Of a DNA stretch of 64,000 nucleotides, positions 26,217 to 34,431 are shown piece by piece. The DNA lies in NCBI GenBank assembly GCA_016744795.1, contig JADGDR010000006.1, positions 1 to 64,000 of the forward strand. Direction: 5' to 3'. The notes beneath the pieces were generated by a model. That model saw only the letters and a list, made by a program, of their open reading frames with translations, was not told where the DNA came from and did no database searches. Within the stretch, counting starts at the first letter, position 1; every line of letters begins with the position of its first letter. The position numbers were made by a program, and so were the translations under genes. Origin of the DNA: Sulfurospirillum sp. Lineage in GTDB: Bacteria; Campylobacterota; Campylobacteria; Campylobacterales; Sulfurospirillaceae.

Positions 26217-27146
26217 ATGAGAGGCTATAAAGTCTTTACTGGAACTGCCAATCCAGAATTTTCAAAAAAAGTGGCAAAATATCTTTCTTTACCATTGTCA
26301 GAAGCAACTATTAAACGTTTTAGTGATGGAGAGATTAGTGTTCAAATTAGTGAAAGTGTTAGAGGAAAAGATGTATTTATAATTCAACCAACATGTGCTC
26401 CTGCAAACGTAAATCTTATGGAACTTCTTATTTTAACAGATGCTCTTAGACGTAGTTCAGCTAGTTCAATTACTGCAATTGTACCTTATTTTGGTTATGC
26501 TAGACAAGATAGAAAAGCAGCTCCAAGAGTTCCAATTACTGCAAAATTAGTAGCAAATATGATGGAAACAGCAGGGATTGATAGAGTTGTAACTATTGAC
26601 CTTCATGCTGGACAAATTCAAGGATTTTTTGATATTCCAGTTGATAACTTGTATGGTTCTATTGTTTTTCTTGATTACATAAAAAACAAAGGACTTAAAA
26701 ATCCTATTATAGCTAGCCCAGATATAGGTGGAGTAGCACGTGCGAGAAGTTTTGCTAAAAAACTTGGTGTAGATATTGTTATTGTAGACAAACGTCGTGA
26801 AAAAGCAAATGAATCAGAGGTTATGAATATAATCGGTGATGTTGAAGGTAAAGATGTTATCTTAGTAGATGATATGATTGATACTGCAGGAACTATAGTA
26901 AAAGCTGCAAAAGTATTAAAGGCAAAAGGCGCTACAAGTGTTATGGCATGCTGTACTCACCCAGTTCTTAGTGGTCCTGCTTATGAAAGAATTGCTGAGG
27001 GAGAGTTGGATGAACTTTTAGTATCTGATTCTATTCCTTTAAAACAAGAGTCTGAAAAAATAAGAGTGATTAGTATTGCTCCTACTTTTGCAGAGGTAAT
27101 AAGAAGAGTTTATCATAATGAAAGCGTGAATGGATTGTTTATTTAA
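26217..27146 (+). CDS. prs: Ribose-phosphate pyrophosphokinase
   Basis: 309 residues, the usual length for bacterial PRPP synthase, which makes PRPP from ribose 5-phosphate and ATP. Visible motifs are [43 protein letters not shown] and the PRPP-binding loop [11 protein letters not shown] near 220-230. ATG 26217 has AAAGGAA upstream. The stop and the lepA start overlap by one base. The pair prs-lepA and the following comF-like gene look like one operon. Confidence 0.95.
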   Translation: MRGYKVFTGTANPEFSKKVAKYLSLPLSEATIKRFSDGEISVQISESVRGKDVFIIQPTCAPANVNLMELLILTDALRRSSASSITAIVPYFGYARQDRKAAPRVPITAKLVANMMETAGIDRVVTIDLHAGQIQGFFDIPVDNLYGSIVFLDYIKNKGLKNPIIASPDIGGVARARSFAKKLGVDIVIVDKRREKANESEVMNIIGDVEGKDVILVDDMIDTAGTIVKAAKVLKAKGATSVMACCTHPVLSGPAYERIAEGELDELLVSDSIPLKQESEKIRVISIAPTFAEVIRRVYHNESVNGLFI

Positions 27147-28942
27147 TGGCTCAGAAAAACATACGTAATTTCTCGATTATTGCTCATATAGACCATGGGA
27201 AAAGTACACTAGCAGATAGACTTATCCAAGAGTGTGGAGCTGTTTCGGATAGAGAGATGGGCACACAAATGATGGATACTATGGATATTGAAAAAGAGCG
27301 TGGTATTACTATAAAAGCACAAAGCGTTAGACTTACTTATGTTAAAGATGGTGTACCTTATATATTAAACCTTATAGACACTCCTGGTCATGTTGATTTC
27401 TCTTATGAAGTATCACGATCACTGGCTTCAAGTGATGGGGCTTTACTTATAGTGGACTCTTCACAAGGTGTTGAAGCACAAACTATAGCAAATGTTTATA
27501 TAGCATTAGAGAATGATTTGACTCTTATCCCAGTTTTAAATAAGATAGATCTTCCTGCAGCCGACCCTGAAAAAGTAAAAGAAGAAATAGAACATACAAT
27601 AGGACTTGATTGTAGTGATGCTATTAGCGTTAGCGCAAAAAGTGGTATAGGTATAACTGAACTTCTTGATACTATAGTAGATACAATTCCGTCTCCAGTT
27701 GGTGATGAAAATGCTCCAACAAAAGCTATCATTTATGATAGTTGGTTTGATAATTACCTTGGGGCATTGGCATTAGTTAGAGTATATGATGGTGAAATCA
27801 AAAAAGGTCAAGAGATTTATGTAATGGGAACTGAGAAAAAACATGAAGTTTTAAATCTTATGTACCCACATCCTCTAGCCCTTGAAAAAACAAAAACTAT
27901 AAAAACTGGTGAAGTTGGTATCGTTGTTCTTGGATTAAAAAATATAGGTGACGTTCAAGTTGGTGATACAATTACAGACAATAAAAACAAAGCAACAGAA
28001 GCAATTGGTGGTTTTGAAGAGGTTAAATCATTTGTTTTTGCTGGAATATATCCAATAGAGACTGACAAATTTGAAGATTTGCGTGATGCACTAGATAAGT
28101 TAAAACTAAATGATTCAAGTATCTCTTATGAGCCTGAAACTTCAGTAGCTTTAGGTTATGGTTTTCGTGTAGGATTTTTAGGACTTCTTCATATGGAAGT
28201 TGTAAAAGAGAGATTAGAGAGAGAGTTTGATCTTGATTTGATTGCAACTGCCCCTACTGTAACGTATAGAGTTATAACAACAAGTGGTGAGACGATAGAA
28301 ATTCAAAATCCAAGTCAATTACCTCCTGTAAATATGATAGAAAAGATAACAGAGCCTTATGTAAAAGCGACTATACTTACGCCAACAGAGTTTTTAGGAA
28401 ATATTATTACTCTTTTAAATACTAAAAGAGGTATTCAAGAAAAGATGGACTATTTGAGTCCTGAGAGAGTTCTTTTGGAGTATTCAATTCCAATGAATGA
28501 AATTGTTATGGATTTTTACGATAAATTAAAATCAGTTACCAAAGGTTATGCAAGTTTTGATTATGATCAGACTGGTTATAGAGAAGGTGACCTTGTTAAG
28601 CTTGATGTTTTGGTTGCTGGTGAAGTTGTAGATGCTTTATCTATTATCGTTCCAAAAGTCAATGCAACAAGCCGTGGGCGTGAGTTTGTAAAAGCTATGA
28701 AAGAGATAGTACCACGTCAACTTTTTGAAGTAGCTATTCAAGCAAGTATAGGAAATAAAGTAATTGCTCGTGAAACTGTAAAGTCTATGGGTAAAAATGT
28801 AACTGCCAAATGTTATGGTGGTGATATAACAAGAAAAAGAAAACTACTAGAAAAACAAAAAGCTGGTAAAAAAAGAATGAAATCCATAGGAAGAGTGCAA
28901 CTTCCTCAAGAGGCATTCTTGACAGTACTGAAACTAGATTGA
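27146..28942 (+). CDS. lepA: Elongation factor 4 (LepA)
   Basis: 598 residues. A ribosomal back-translocase / initiation-linked GTPase. G1 is AHIDHGKST (13-21), G2 RGITI, G3 DTPGHVDF, G4 NKID. The LepA-specific C-terminal domain follows ([37 protein letters not shown] and the basic tail [19 protein letters not shown]). Full length. It starts in the prs stop codon and is followed one base later by the ComF-like gene. Confidence 0.96.
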   Translation: MAQKNIRNFSIIAHIDHGKSTLADRLIQECGAVSDREMGTQMMDTMDIEKERGITIKAQSVRLTYVKDGVPYILNLIDTPGHVDFSYEVSRSLASSDGALLIVDSSQGVEAQTIANVYIALENDLTLIPVLNKIDLPAADPEKVKEEIEHTIGLDCSDAISVSAKSGIGITELLDTIVDTIPSPVGDENAPTKAIIYDSWFDNYLGALALVRVYDGEIKKGQEIYVMGTEKKHEVLNLMYPHPLALEKTKTIKTGEVGIVVLGLKNIGDVQVGDTITDNKNKATEAIGGFEEVKSFVFAGIYPIETDKFEDLRDALDKLKLNDSSISYEPETSVALGYGFRVGFLGLLHMEVVKERLEREFDLDLIATAPTVTYRVITTSGETIEIQNPSQLPPVNMIEKITEPYVKATILTPTEFLGNIITLLNTKRGIQEKMDYLSPERVLLEYSIPMNEIVMDFYDKLKSVTKGYASFDYDQTGYREGDLVKLDVLVAGEVVDALSIIVPKVNATSRGREFVKAMKEIVPRQLFEVAIQASIGNKVIARETVKSMGKNVTAKCYGGDITRKRKLLEKQKAGKKRMKSIGRVQLPQEAFLTVLKLD

Positions 28943-28943
28943 T

Positions 28944-29510
28944 ATGCGATGCCATCTATGTTTGAACATAAGTTGGCATCCACTTTGTAAGAATTGTTTA
29001 AATACAATTTTAATTCCAAACCCAACAAAAAGAATTTTAAAAAATGGTTTAGTAGTTTACTCTTCATATAGATATGAAGATATAAAAAATCTACTGCACA
29101 AAAAACATACTTATCATGGAGCAAAGATTTTTGCTCAACTAACAAAACATGCACTTTTACCTCTAGTAAAAACCTTTACATGTAAAGATGTATATTCACT
29201 TCCAATTGATGACCATACGAGAAGTGGTTATTCTCACTCAGCAATCATTGCACAAGAATTAAGAAAATATATAAAACCACTTTTTGGAAAATTAAGAGCT
29301 AAAAATCGTATTAGATACTCAGGAAAATCCTTACATGTAAGAGAACAAAATACAAGAGATTTTATGATTACATGTAAAGAAAATTTAGATGTAATTTTAA
29401 TAGATGATATTGTAACTACTGGCAATACTTTATGCGAAGCAAGTTCTACATGTAAAGCTCATAATTTAAATGTACTATTTGCTTTAACTTTGGCAAATAC
29501 ACAGAAATGA
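28944..29510 (+). CDS. ComF-family phosphoribosyltransferase-like protein
   Basis: 188 residues. N-terminal CxxC pairs (RCHLCLNI, LCKNCLN) form a zinc-ribbon-like start, and the C-terminal PRPP loop is LIDDIVTTGNT near 153-163. The family (ComF, GntX) is linked to DNA uptake and carbon use in other bacteria, with no fixed reaction. Four palindromes lie within 280 bases (29176, 29331, 29368, 29446) and encode FTCK, SLHV, ITCK and STCK. This is the densest cluster in the window, so parts of the protein may derive from the repeat. Confidence 0.8.
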   Translation: MRCHLCLNISWHPLCKNCLNTILIPNPTKRILKNGLVVYSSYRYEDIKNLLHKKHTYHGAKIFAQLTKHALLPLVKTFTCKDVYSLPIDDHTRSGYSHSAIIAQELRKYIKPLFGKLRAKNRIRYSGKSLHVREQNTRDFMITCKENLDVILIDDIVTTGNTLCEASSTCKAHNLNVLFALTLANTQK

Positions 29511-29557
29511 GCTAAGTTTTAAAGAATATAAATTTTAATAAATAGGATAAATAAAAA

Positions 29558-29947
29558 ATGAAAAAAATAGATAATAGTTATTCTTTTATTGACAAGAGTA
29601 CAGACATAGATGGTAATTTTAATTTAAGCATAGACCTTGTTGTAAAAGGTAATATAAAAGGAAAAATTATATCGAGTAAAACGGTTTATATTTATGGAGG
29701 AGGTTCATTTACTGGAAATCTTAAATCAGAAAGTCTTGTTGTTGAAGGCACTTTTATTGGTGAAGCCGATTGCAAATTCATAAAAATTTTAAATGGTGGA
29801 GTTTTAAGAGGTAATATAAAAAGCAATATTTTAAAGGTAGAATCAAAAGCTATATTTGAGGGTAAAAATCAAATTATAAGAGATTTAAAAAAAGATAAAT
29901 ATAGAAAGAACATAAAAGAATTAGAAACAGAGTTTATTCTTATGTAA
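29558..29947 (+). CDS. Bactofilin
   Basis: 129 residues of the polymer-forming bactofilin family (DUF583). A right-handed beta-helix with repeating short strands is visible from LSIDLVVKGNIKGKI to SKAIFEGKNQII, flanked by short disordered ends. Bactofilins form stable cytoskeletal filaments without nucleotide. In Helicobacter, CcmA (a bactofilin) acts with M23 peptidases to set cell shape, so the M23 protein encoded at 2964 is a conceivable partner, although the genes are not adjacent. A large AT-rich inverted repeat follows. Confidence 0.88.
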   Translation: MKKIDNSYSFIDKSTDIDGNFNLSIDLVVKGNIKGKIISSKTVYIYGGGSFTGNLKSESLVVEGTFIGEADCKFIKILNGGVLRGNIKSNILKVESKAIFEGKNQIIRDLKKDKYRKNIKELETEFILM

Positions 29948-29950
29948 AAA

Positions 29951-29979
29951 ATATTTATTAATAAATTATTAATAAATAT
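29951..29979. repeat. AT-only inverted repeat between the bactofilin and cstA genes
   Basis: Twelve-base perfect arms (29951-29962, 29968-29979) around a five-base loop, all A/T. There is no U-run, so either a weak terminator or a regulator site in front of cstA. Confidence 0.4.
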
Positions 29980-30070
29980 AGTTGTAAAGTATCAAATATA
30001 CTTTTTATAATATGATTAAAAAATGTTTAGATTAAAGTGGATTATAAGATTAACTTAGGAGGAAAAGGTC

Positions 30071-31545
30071 ATGGTTACATTTTTCTGTGCAGTAATTTTA
30101 CTGTTAATTGGATATTTTATTTACGGTAAGTTTGTTGAAAGGATCTTTGGAATAGATGAAAATCGTCCAACACCAGCTTACAGTAAAGAAGATGGGTTGA
30201 TTATGTTCCAATGAGTACGCCAAAAGTATTTTTGGTTCAATTTCTAAATATTGCAGGTTTAGGTCCTATTTTTGGTCCTATTATGGGTGCTTTATATGGT
30301 CCTGTTGCTTTTTTATGGATAGTATTAGGTTCTATTTTTGCTGGTGGTGTTCATGACTATATGTCTGGTATGATGTCTGTACGGACTGGAGGAAAAAGTA
30401 TGGCTGAGATTACAGGAAACTATCTTGGTGAGCCTAGTCGTTATGTCATGCTTTTTATAAGTGTTGTTTTGCTTTTGTTTGTTGGTGTAGTTTTTATTGT
30501 GGGACCAGCTGCATTGTTAGCAAATCTTACTTTTGATGTAGATGGTAAGGGTGTTTTTGAAGGAACAATATTTGCGAGCAAAACTTTTTGGATTGCAATT
30601 ATATTTGTTTACTATTTCGTCTCCACCATTGTTCCAATAGACAAAATAATTGGTAAAATTTATCCATTTTTTGGTGCGGTGTTAATGTTTATGGCTTTTG
30701 GTGTTGCTGGAGCTATGATTTATGATGGTTTAGCAATTCCAGAAATAACAGATATGGCTCATTATTCTCATCCAGCAGGTATCCCAGTTTGGCCAGCATT
30801 AATTTTTACAATTAGCTGTGGTGCAATTAGTGGATTCCATGCTACACAATCTCCTTTAATGGCAAGAACAATTAAAAATGAAAAATTAGGAAGAAAAGTA
30901 TTTTATGGTGCAATGATTGCTGAAGCAGTAATAGCAATGATTTGGGCAGCTGTAGGTATGGCCTATTTTCCTGATGGATTAAATGGACTTAGTGATGTGA
31001 TTTCAGCAGGTGGTCCTGGCTTAGTTGTTAATAAAGTTACAGTAGGATACCTTGGTATTGCTGGGGGATTAATTGCTATACTTGGTGTTATTGTTGCTCC
31101 TATTACTTCTGGTGATACTGCATTTCGTTCAATAAGATTAACTATTTCAGATCGTTTTGATTTTACTCAATCAAAAATAATGAATCGTTTAGTTGTTGCT
31201 TTACCAATATTTGTTATAGCATTTTTTATTACACAAATTGGATTTAAATCTATTTGGATGTATTTCTCTTTTTCAAATCAGTTATTGTCTACTTTTGTAT
31301 TGTGGACTGGAACTGCTTATTTGTACCAACATGGTAGGACTTTTTTAATAACTGCTATACCTGGTACATTTATGAGTGCAAGTTTAGTTGCTTACATATT
31401 AACAGCAAAAGAGTTTCCATTTGGTTTTAGTCATGAAATAGCTTTAAATGCAGGAATAGTAACAGCAATTGCTATAACTATTTACATTATAAGTTTAGTA
31501 ATTAAAGCAAGAGGAAATTTAAAACAAAGCTATGTAAAAAAATAG
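30071..31545 (+). pseudogene. cstA: cstA carrying a single-base frameshift after codon 42
   Basis: ATG 30071 (ribosome site AGGAGGAAAAGG) opens the N-terminal helix and the conserved ENRPTPAYSKEDG. At the G run 30194-30196 the frame is lost and stops at TGA 30212-30214. Adding one G (GGG to GGGG) restores D-G-V-D-Y-V-P-M-S-T-P-K, the expected CstA sequence, and joins the 444-residue frame starting at 30211. The whole would be 491 residues, a short CstA without the extra C-terminal helices of E. coli CstA. It is either a true frameshift, an mRNA or assembly slip, or a two-part gene. CstA proteins take up peptides or pyruvate. Confidence 0.75.
30211..31545 (+). CDS. CstA-like carbon starvation/uptake protein, downstream part
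   Basis: 444 residues and about 11 transmembrane helices. It begins MSTPKVFLVQFLNIAGLGPI and contains GGVHDYMSGMMSVRTGGKSM, SGFHATQSPLMARTI and GDTAFRSIRL, the core of the CstA family. Without the first 47 residues it lacks the first helix. The ATG at 30211 overlaps the stop of the upstream frame as ATGA, so restart translation is possible. A terminator hairpin follows at 31554. Confidence 0.8.
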   Translation: MSTPKVFLVQFLNIAGLGPIFGPIMGALYGPVAFLWIVLGSIFAGGVHDYMSGMMSVRTGGKSMAEITGNYLGEPSRYVMLFISVVLLLFVGVVFIVGPAALLANLTFDVDGKGVFEGTIFASKTFWIAIIFVYYFVSTIVPIDKIIGKIYPFFGAVLMFMAFGVAGAMIYDGLAIPEITDMAHYSHPAGIPVWPALIFTISCGAISGFHATQSPLMARTIKNEKLGRKVFYGAMIAEAVIAMIWAAVGMAYFPDGLNGLSDVISAGGPGLVVNKVTVGYLGIAGGLIAILGVIVAPITSGDTAFRSIRLTISDRFDFTQSKIMNRLVVALPIFVIAFFITQIGFKSIWMYFSFSNQLLSTFVLWTGTAYLYQHGRTFLITAIPGTFMSASLVAYILTAKEFPFGFSHEIALNAGIVTAIAITIYIISLVIKARGNLKQSYVKK

Positions 31546-31553
31546 TTTTTGAG

Positions 31554-31586
31554 TAAGAGGTTAATTTGTTTAACCTCTTAACTTTT
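31554..31586 (+). terminator. Terminator after cstA
   Basis: Eleven-base perfect arms TAAGAGGTTAA / TTAACCTCTTA (31554-31564, 31570-31580), followed by AC and a T5 run. Confidence 0.75.
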
Positions 31587-31600
31587 TAAATATTTATTTT

Positions 31601-31612
31601 ATTTGCTATAAT
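31601..31612 (+). promoter_or_regulatory. bioA promoter placed for leaderless transcription
   Basis: ATTTGC then TATAAT (31607-31612), ending only five bases before the bioA ATG (31618). A start site 6-7 bases after the -10 would fall on or beside the A of ATG. Confidence 0.6.
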
Positions 31613-31617
31613 AGAGA

Positions 31618-32838
31618 ATGAAAATTTTAGATATAGACAATCAACATACTTGGCACCCCTACAATTCACTACCTTCAAAAAGTGTTATACTCCCAGTTAA
31701 AAGTACAAATAAACAAAGCATTTATTTACAAGATGGCACAGAGTTAATAGATGCCATGAGTTCTTGGTGGAGTGCAATCCACGGTTATAATCATCCTGAT
31801 TTAATAAAAGCCTTAGAAAGGCAAGCGAGGGTTATGCCTCATATTATGTTTGGGGGATTAACTCATGAACCTGCTACTTCCTTATGTAAAAAAATAGCCG
31901 ATTTAACTCAATTACCTAGTGTATTCTTAGCAGATAGTGGAAGTGTGGCTGTTGAAGTTGCTCTAAAAACTGCTATTTTATACAAAAAAGCAAAAGGTAA
32001 AAATGTATCTAAATTTATTGCCTTAGAAAATGCTTATCATGGAGATACCCTAGGTTGCATGGGGGTTTGTGATCCAAAAAATAGTATGCACTCTTTATAC
32101 GGAGATTACTTACCAAAAAATATTTTTACCTCAGTAAAAAATTTAGCTAATACAATAGAAAAATACAAAGATGAAGTCGCAGGAGTCATACTTGAACCAA
32201 TAGTTCAAGGAGCAGGAGGCATGAAAATCCATGAGCCTCAATATTTAAAACTAGCAAGAAATTTATGTACAAAATATGATATTCCTCTTATTGTAGATGA
32301 AATTGCAACAGGCTTTGGTCATACAGGACTTATGTGGGGTTGTGATCATGCCAATATGCGACCAGATATAATGACAATTGGAAAAGCTTTAACGGGAGGA
32401 ATCATGACACTTTCAGCCATGGCAACAACAAAAAACATTAGTGATGTAATTTTTTCAAGCGAAGTAGGCGTAATCATGCACGGACCTACGTTTATGGGAA
32501 ATCCCTTGGCTTGTAGTGTGGCTAATGCAAGTATAGATTTACTTCTTAGTTCAAATTGGAAAGAGAAAGTTCAAAATATTCAAAATATTTTTGCAAAAGA
32601 ATTAAAATCATTAGAAACATTAAAAATAGTTCATGAAGTGAGAAATATTGGAGCTATAGGTGTAGTTGAGCTTGAAGATGAAACAAAAGCTCAAGAAGTT
32701 CAAGATTTTTGTGTAAAAAATGGTGTTTGGATAAGACCATTTGGAAAATTAGTATACAGCATAGTTTCATATAATATTACTAATAAAGAATTACTCAAAA
32801 TCACCTCAACCATAAAAGAAGCAATAAATAATATATAA
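31618..32838 (+). CDS. bioA: Adenosylmethionine-8-amino-7-oxononanoate aminotransferase
   Basis: 406 residues. A PLP enzyme that makes 7,8-diaminopelargonate in biotin synthesis, with SAM as amino donor. Family marks are the start DNQHTWHPYNS, SSWWSAIHGYNHP, LADSGSVAVEVALK, LENAYHGDTLG, IVDEIATGFGHTG and the PLP lysine in TIGKALTGG. The N-terminal WHPY placement supports ATG 31618. There is no full ribosome site, because the -10 box lies in that position. No other bio gene is adjacent. Confidence 0.93.
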   Translation: MKILDIDNQHTWHPYNSLPSKSVILPVKSTNKQSIYLQDGTELIDAMSSWWSAIHGYNHPDLIKALERQARVMPHIMFGGLTHEPATSLCKKIADLTQLPSVFLADSGSVAVEVALKTAILYKKAKGKNVSKFIALENAYHGDTLGCMGVCDPKNSMHSLYGDYLPKNIFTSVKNLANTIEKYKDEVAGVILEPIVQGAGGMKIHEPQYLKLARNLCTKYDIPLIVDEIATGFGHTGLMWGCDHANMRPDIMTIGKALTGGIMTLSAMATTKNISDVIFSSEVGVIMHGPTFMGNPLACSVANASIDLLLSSNWKEKVQNIQNIFAKELKSLETLKIVHEVRNIGAIGVVELEDETKAQEVQDFCVKNGVWIRPFGKLVYSIVSYNITNKELLKITSTIKEAINNI

Positions 32839-32934
32839 AAGGTATTAGAGTTCTTTATTTATAATAATTAATGATGTATAGTAAGTACACTATATTATAA
32901 TTATATAGAATAAATAACAAGGAGGTAAAATAAT

Positions 32935-33066
32935 ATGGAATTAAAACCAGGACCAAAACCTGATGCAAAATCAACAGGCAAAAAAGACCAAAGGCGTAGA
33001 GATAATAAAAGTACACCAGGGAATACATCAAGCTTAAAAGCATCTAAAAGTACAAATAAAAAGTAG
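32935..33066 (+). CDS. 43-residue very basic protein of unknown function
   Basis: ATG 32935 follows a strong GGAGGT site. The peptide starts MELKPGPKPDAKSTGKKDQR and continues Lys/Arg/Ser/Thr-rich to TNKK. Thirteen of 43 residues are Lys or Arg and there are no Cys and no aromatics. It is probably disordered, possibly a nucleic-acid or ribosome contact (inference). It has its own AT-rich promoter region with a TATAATTATA palindrome upstream, and a hairpin downstream. Confidence 0.55.
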   Translation: MELKPGPKPDAKSTGKKDQRRRDNKSTPGNTSSLKASKSTNKK

Positions 33067-33114
33067 TAATTACTTTTTATTTAAGATATTTAAGAAAAGC
33101 TATAAAATAGCCAA

Positions 33115-33138
33115 ACTCACTAGTATTTTCTAGTGAGT
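33115..33138 (+). terminator. Hairpin after the small basic gene
   Basis: Nine-base arms ACTCACTAG / CTAGTGAGT around TATTTT, followed by AACC and a T-rich stretch. Probable terminator for the 43-residue protein gene. Confidence 0.55.
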
Positions 33139-33536
33139 AACCTTTTATTTTTGTACTTTCAATTAACTAGTGTAATTTTTATCATATAAAAATTTAGGCT
33201 TAGGACACAAGCCACTACTTTTAATTAATGAGAATTTTGTATATAGTTGCAAAATTAAAGATTAGATAATTTTATTAATTTTGGTGTTCTTTTCTTTTTA
33301 TCGCAAAAAGAAACAAAAGCTCACCAACTGATGAAATGCTTATCAGAAATTTTTATAATTTTTTTTCATGTTCAAAACTCAGAGAAAAACTATACAGCGT
33401 ATAGCTTTTCTCTTCAAACAGTTGAACATCTTTTCCAAAAAAATTAGATAAATTTCTTGCATTTCAAATGTTGGTCTTAAATACAATTGGGTCAAAAGAT
33501 AAAAGGATAAAATAAAAGGAATAAAAATAAAAGCGT
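33139..33536. other. 398-base non-coding stretch with two compound palindromes
   Basis: No credible gene. Palindrome A spans 33281-33327: outer arms TTGGTG / CACCAA and inner nine-base arms TTTCTTTTT / AAAAAGAAA around ATCGC. Palindrome B spans 33368-33429: outer ATGTTCAA / TTGAACAT and an inner stem 33381-33394 with 33400-33413, 14 pairs and one mismatch. They lie just upstream of a RAYT transposase, whose relatives act on such extragenic palindromes. Confidence 0.5.
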
Positions 33537-34376
33537 AAAAGGGGTCGGAGCTAAACTTTTAACTTTTGTGTTATAATATAGACAAAAAGAGTCAAATGCC
33601 AAGAAGATTAAGAGTAGAAGTTTGTGGCTATCATCATATTTACAATAGAGGCGTTGCTAAAAGTGATATTTTTCTAAATAATAGCGATAAAGAAAAGTTT
33701 TTAGAGATATTAAGTGAAACTTCTAAGGAATATAAATTTAATATTCATTCCTTTTGTCTTATGGACAATCATTACCATCTTTTACTAGAAAATCAAAAAG
33801 AGAATTTATCAGATGGAATGAGGCAAATAAACTCAAAATATGCAAGTTATTTTAATAAAAAGTATAGAAGAGTTGGACATCTTTGGCAAGATAGATTTAA
33901 ATCTTGGTATGTTTTAAATGAGGCTTATCTTTTTACACTTTTCAAATATATAGAACAAAACCCAGTAAAAGCAAACATGACAAAAAAGATTGGTGAGTAT
34001 AGGTATAGTGCCTCATATAGCATTTTAAGAGATGGAATACCACCTTTTTTACAAAACTCCTTTGTATTAAGAGATTATCATACTAAAGAGTTATTTGATA
34101 TGTTAGATATCACTCTTAATAAAGCAGAACTTGAAAATATAGATAAATTCCACAAAACAAAATACAAAGAAGTTGATGGGACAATTGAACCTATTAAAAA
34201 AATACCATTAAGAAAATATTTTCTACATGTAGACAATAAAGACAAGAGAAATCTTGCAATCTTAAAAGCAAATAGTGAAGACTACACAAAGAGTGAAATA
34301 GCAAGAGAATTATCTTTAAGTGTAGCTGGAGTAAGTAAAATCATTAAAAAGTTAAAAGTTTAACCCTGACCCCTTT
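33537..34376. mobile_element. RAYT element with imperfect terminal inverted repeats
   Basis: The 31 bases at 33537-33567 (AAAAGGGGTC...AACTTTT) match the reverse complement of 34346-34376 at 28 positions. They bracket a Y1 transposase gene whose last codons lie inside the right repeat. The right end is about 55 bases from the gyrA start. No target duplication was recognised. Confidence 0.65.
33596..34363 (+). CDS. REP-associated tyrosine transposase (RAYT, Y1 family)
   Basis: 255 residues from ATG 33596. The longer frame from TTG 33566 runs through the probable -10 (TATAAT 33572-33577) and is rejected. The HUH motif is H59-Y-H61 (DNHYHLLL) and the nucleophile is probably Y118 (KYIEQNPVKA). 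GYHHIYNRG at the start and RRVGHLWQDRFKS are typical RAYT features. The C-terminus ends in a helix-turn-helix-like segment (KSEIARELSLSVAGVSKIIKKL), which may bind the palindromes. Such enzymes are usually domesticated and move short REP sequences rather than themselves. Confidence 0.9.
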   Translation: MPRRLRVEVCGYHHIYNRGVAKSDIFLNNSDKEKFLEILSETSKEYKFNIHSFCLMDNHYHLLLENQKENLSDGMRQINSKYASYFNKKYRRVGHLWQDRFKSWYVLNEAYLFTLFKYIEQNPVKANMTKKIGEYRYSASYSILRDGIPPFLQNSFVLRDYHTKELFDMLDITLNKAELENIDKFHKTKYKEVDGTIEPIKKIPLRKYFLHVDNKDKRNLAILKANSEDYTKSEIARELSLSVAGVSKIIKKLKV

Positions 34377-34431
34377 TTGGTTTAAAGGTTATTTGGATAA
34401 AATAGATAAAATTAATTAATGAGGTTATTAA

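Noticed and set aside
33139-33536. CRISPR array or tRNA-like gene in the gene-free stretch
   Set aside because: No regular direct repeats with spacers and no cloverleaf; only inverted repeats are present.
33566-33595. TTG start 30 bases upstream in the transposase frame
   Set aside because: The TATAAT that should drive the gene lies inside it; ATG 33596 fits the RAYT N-terminus.
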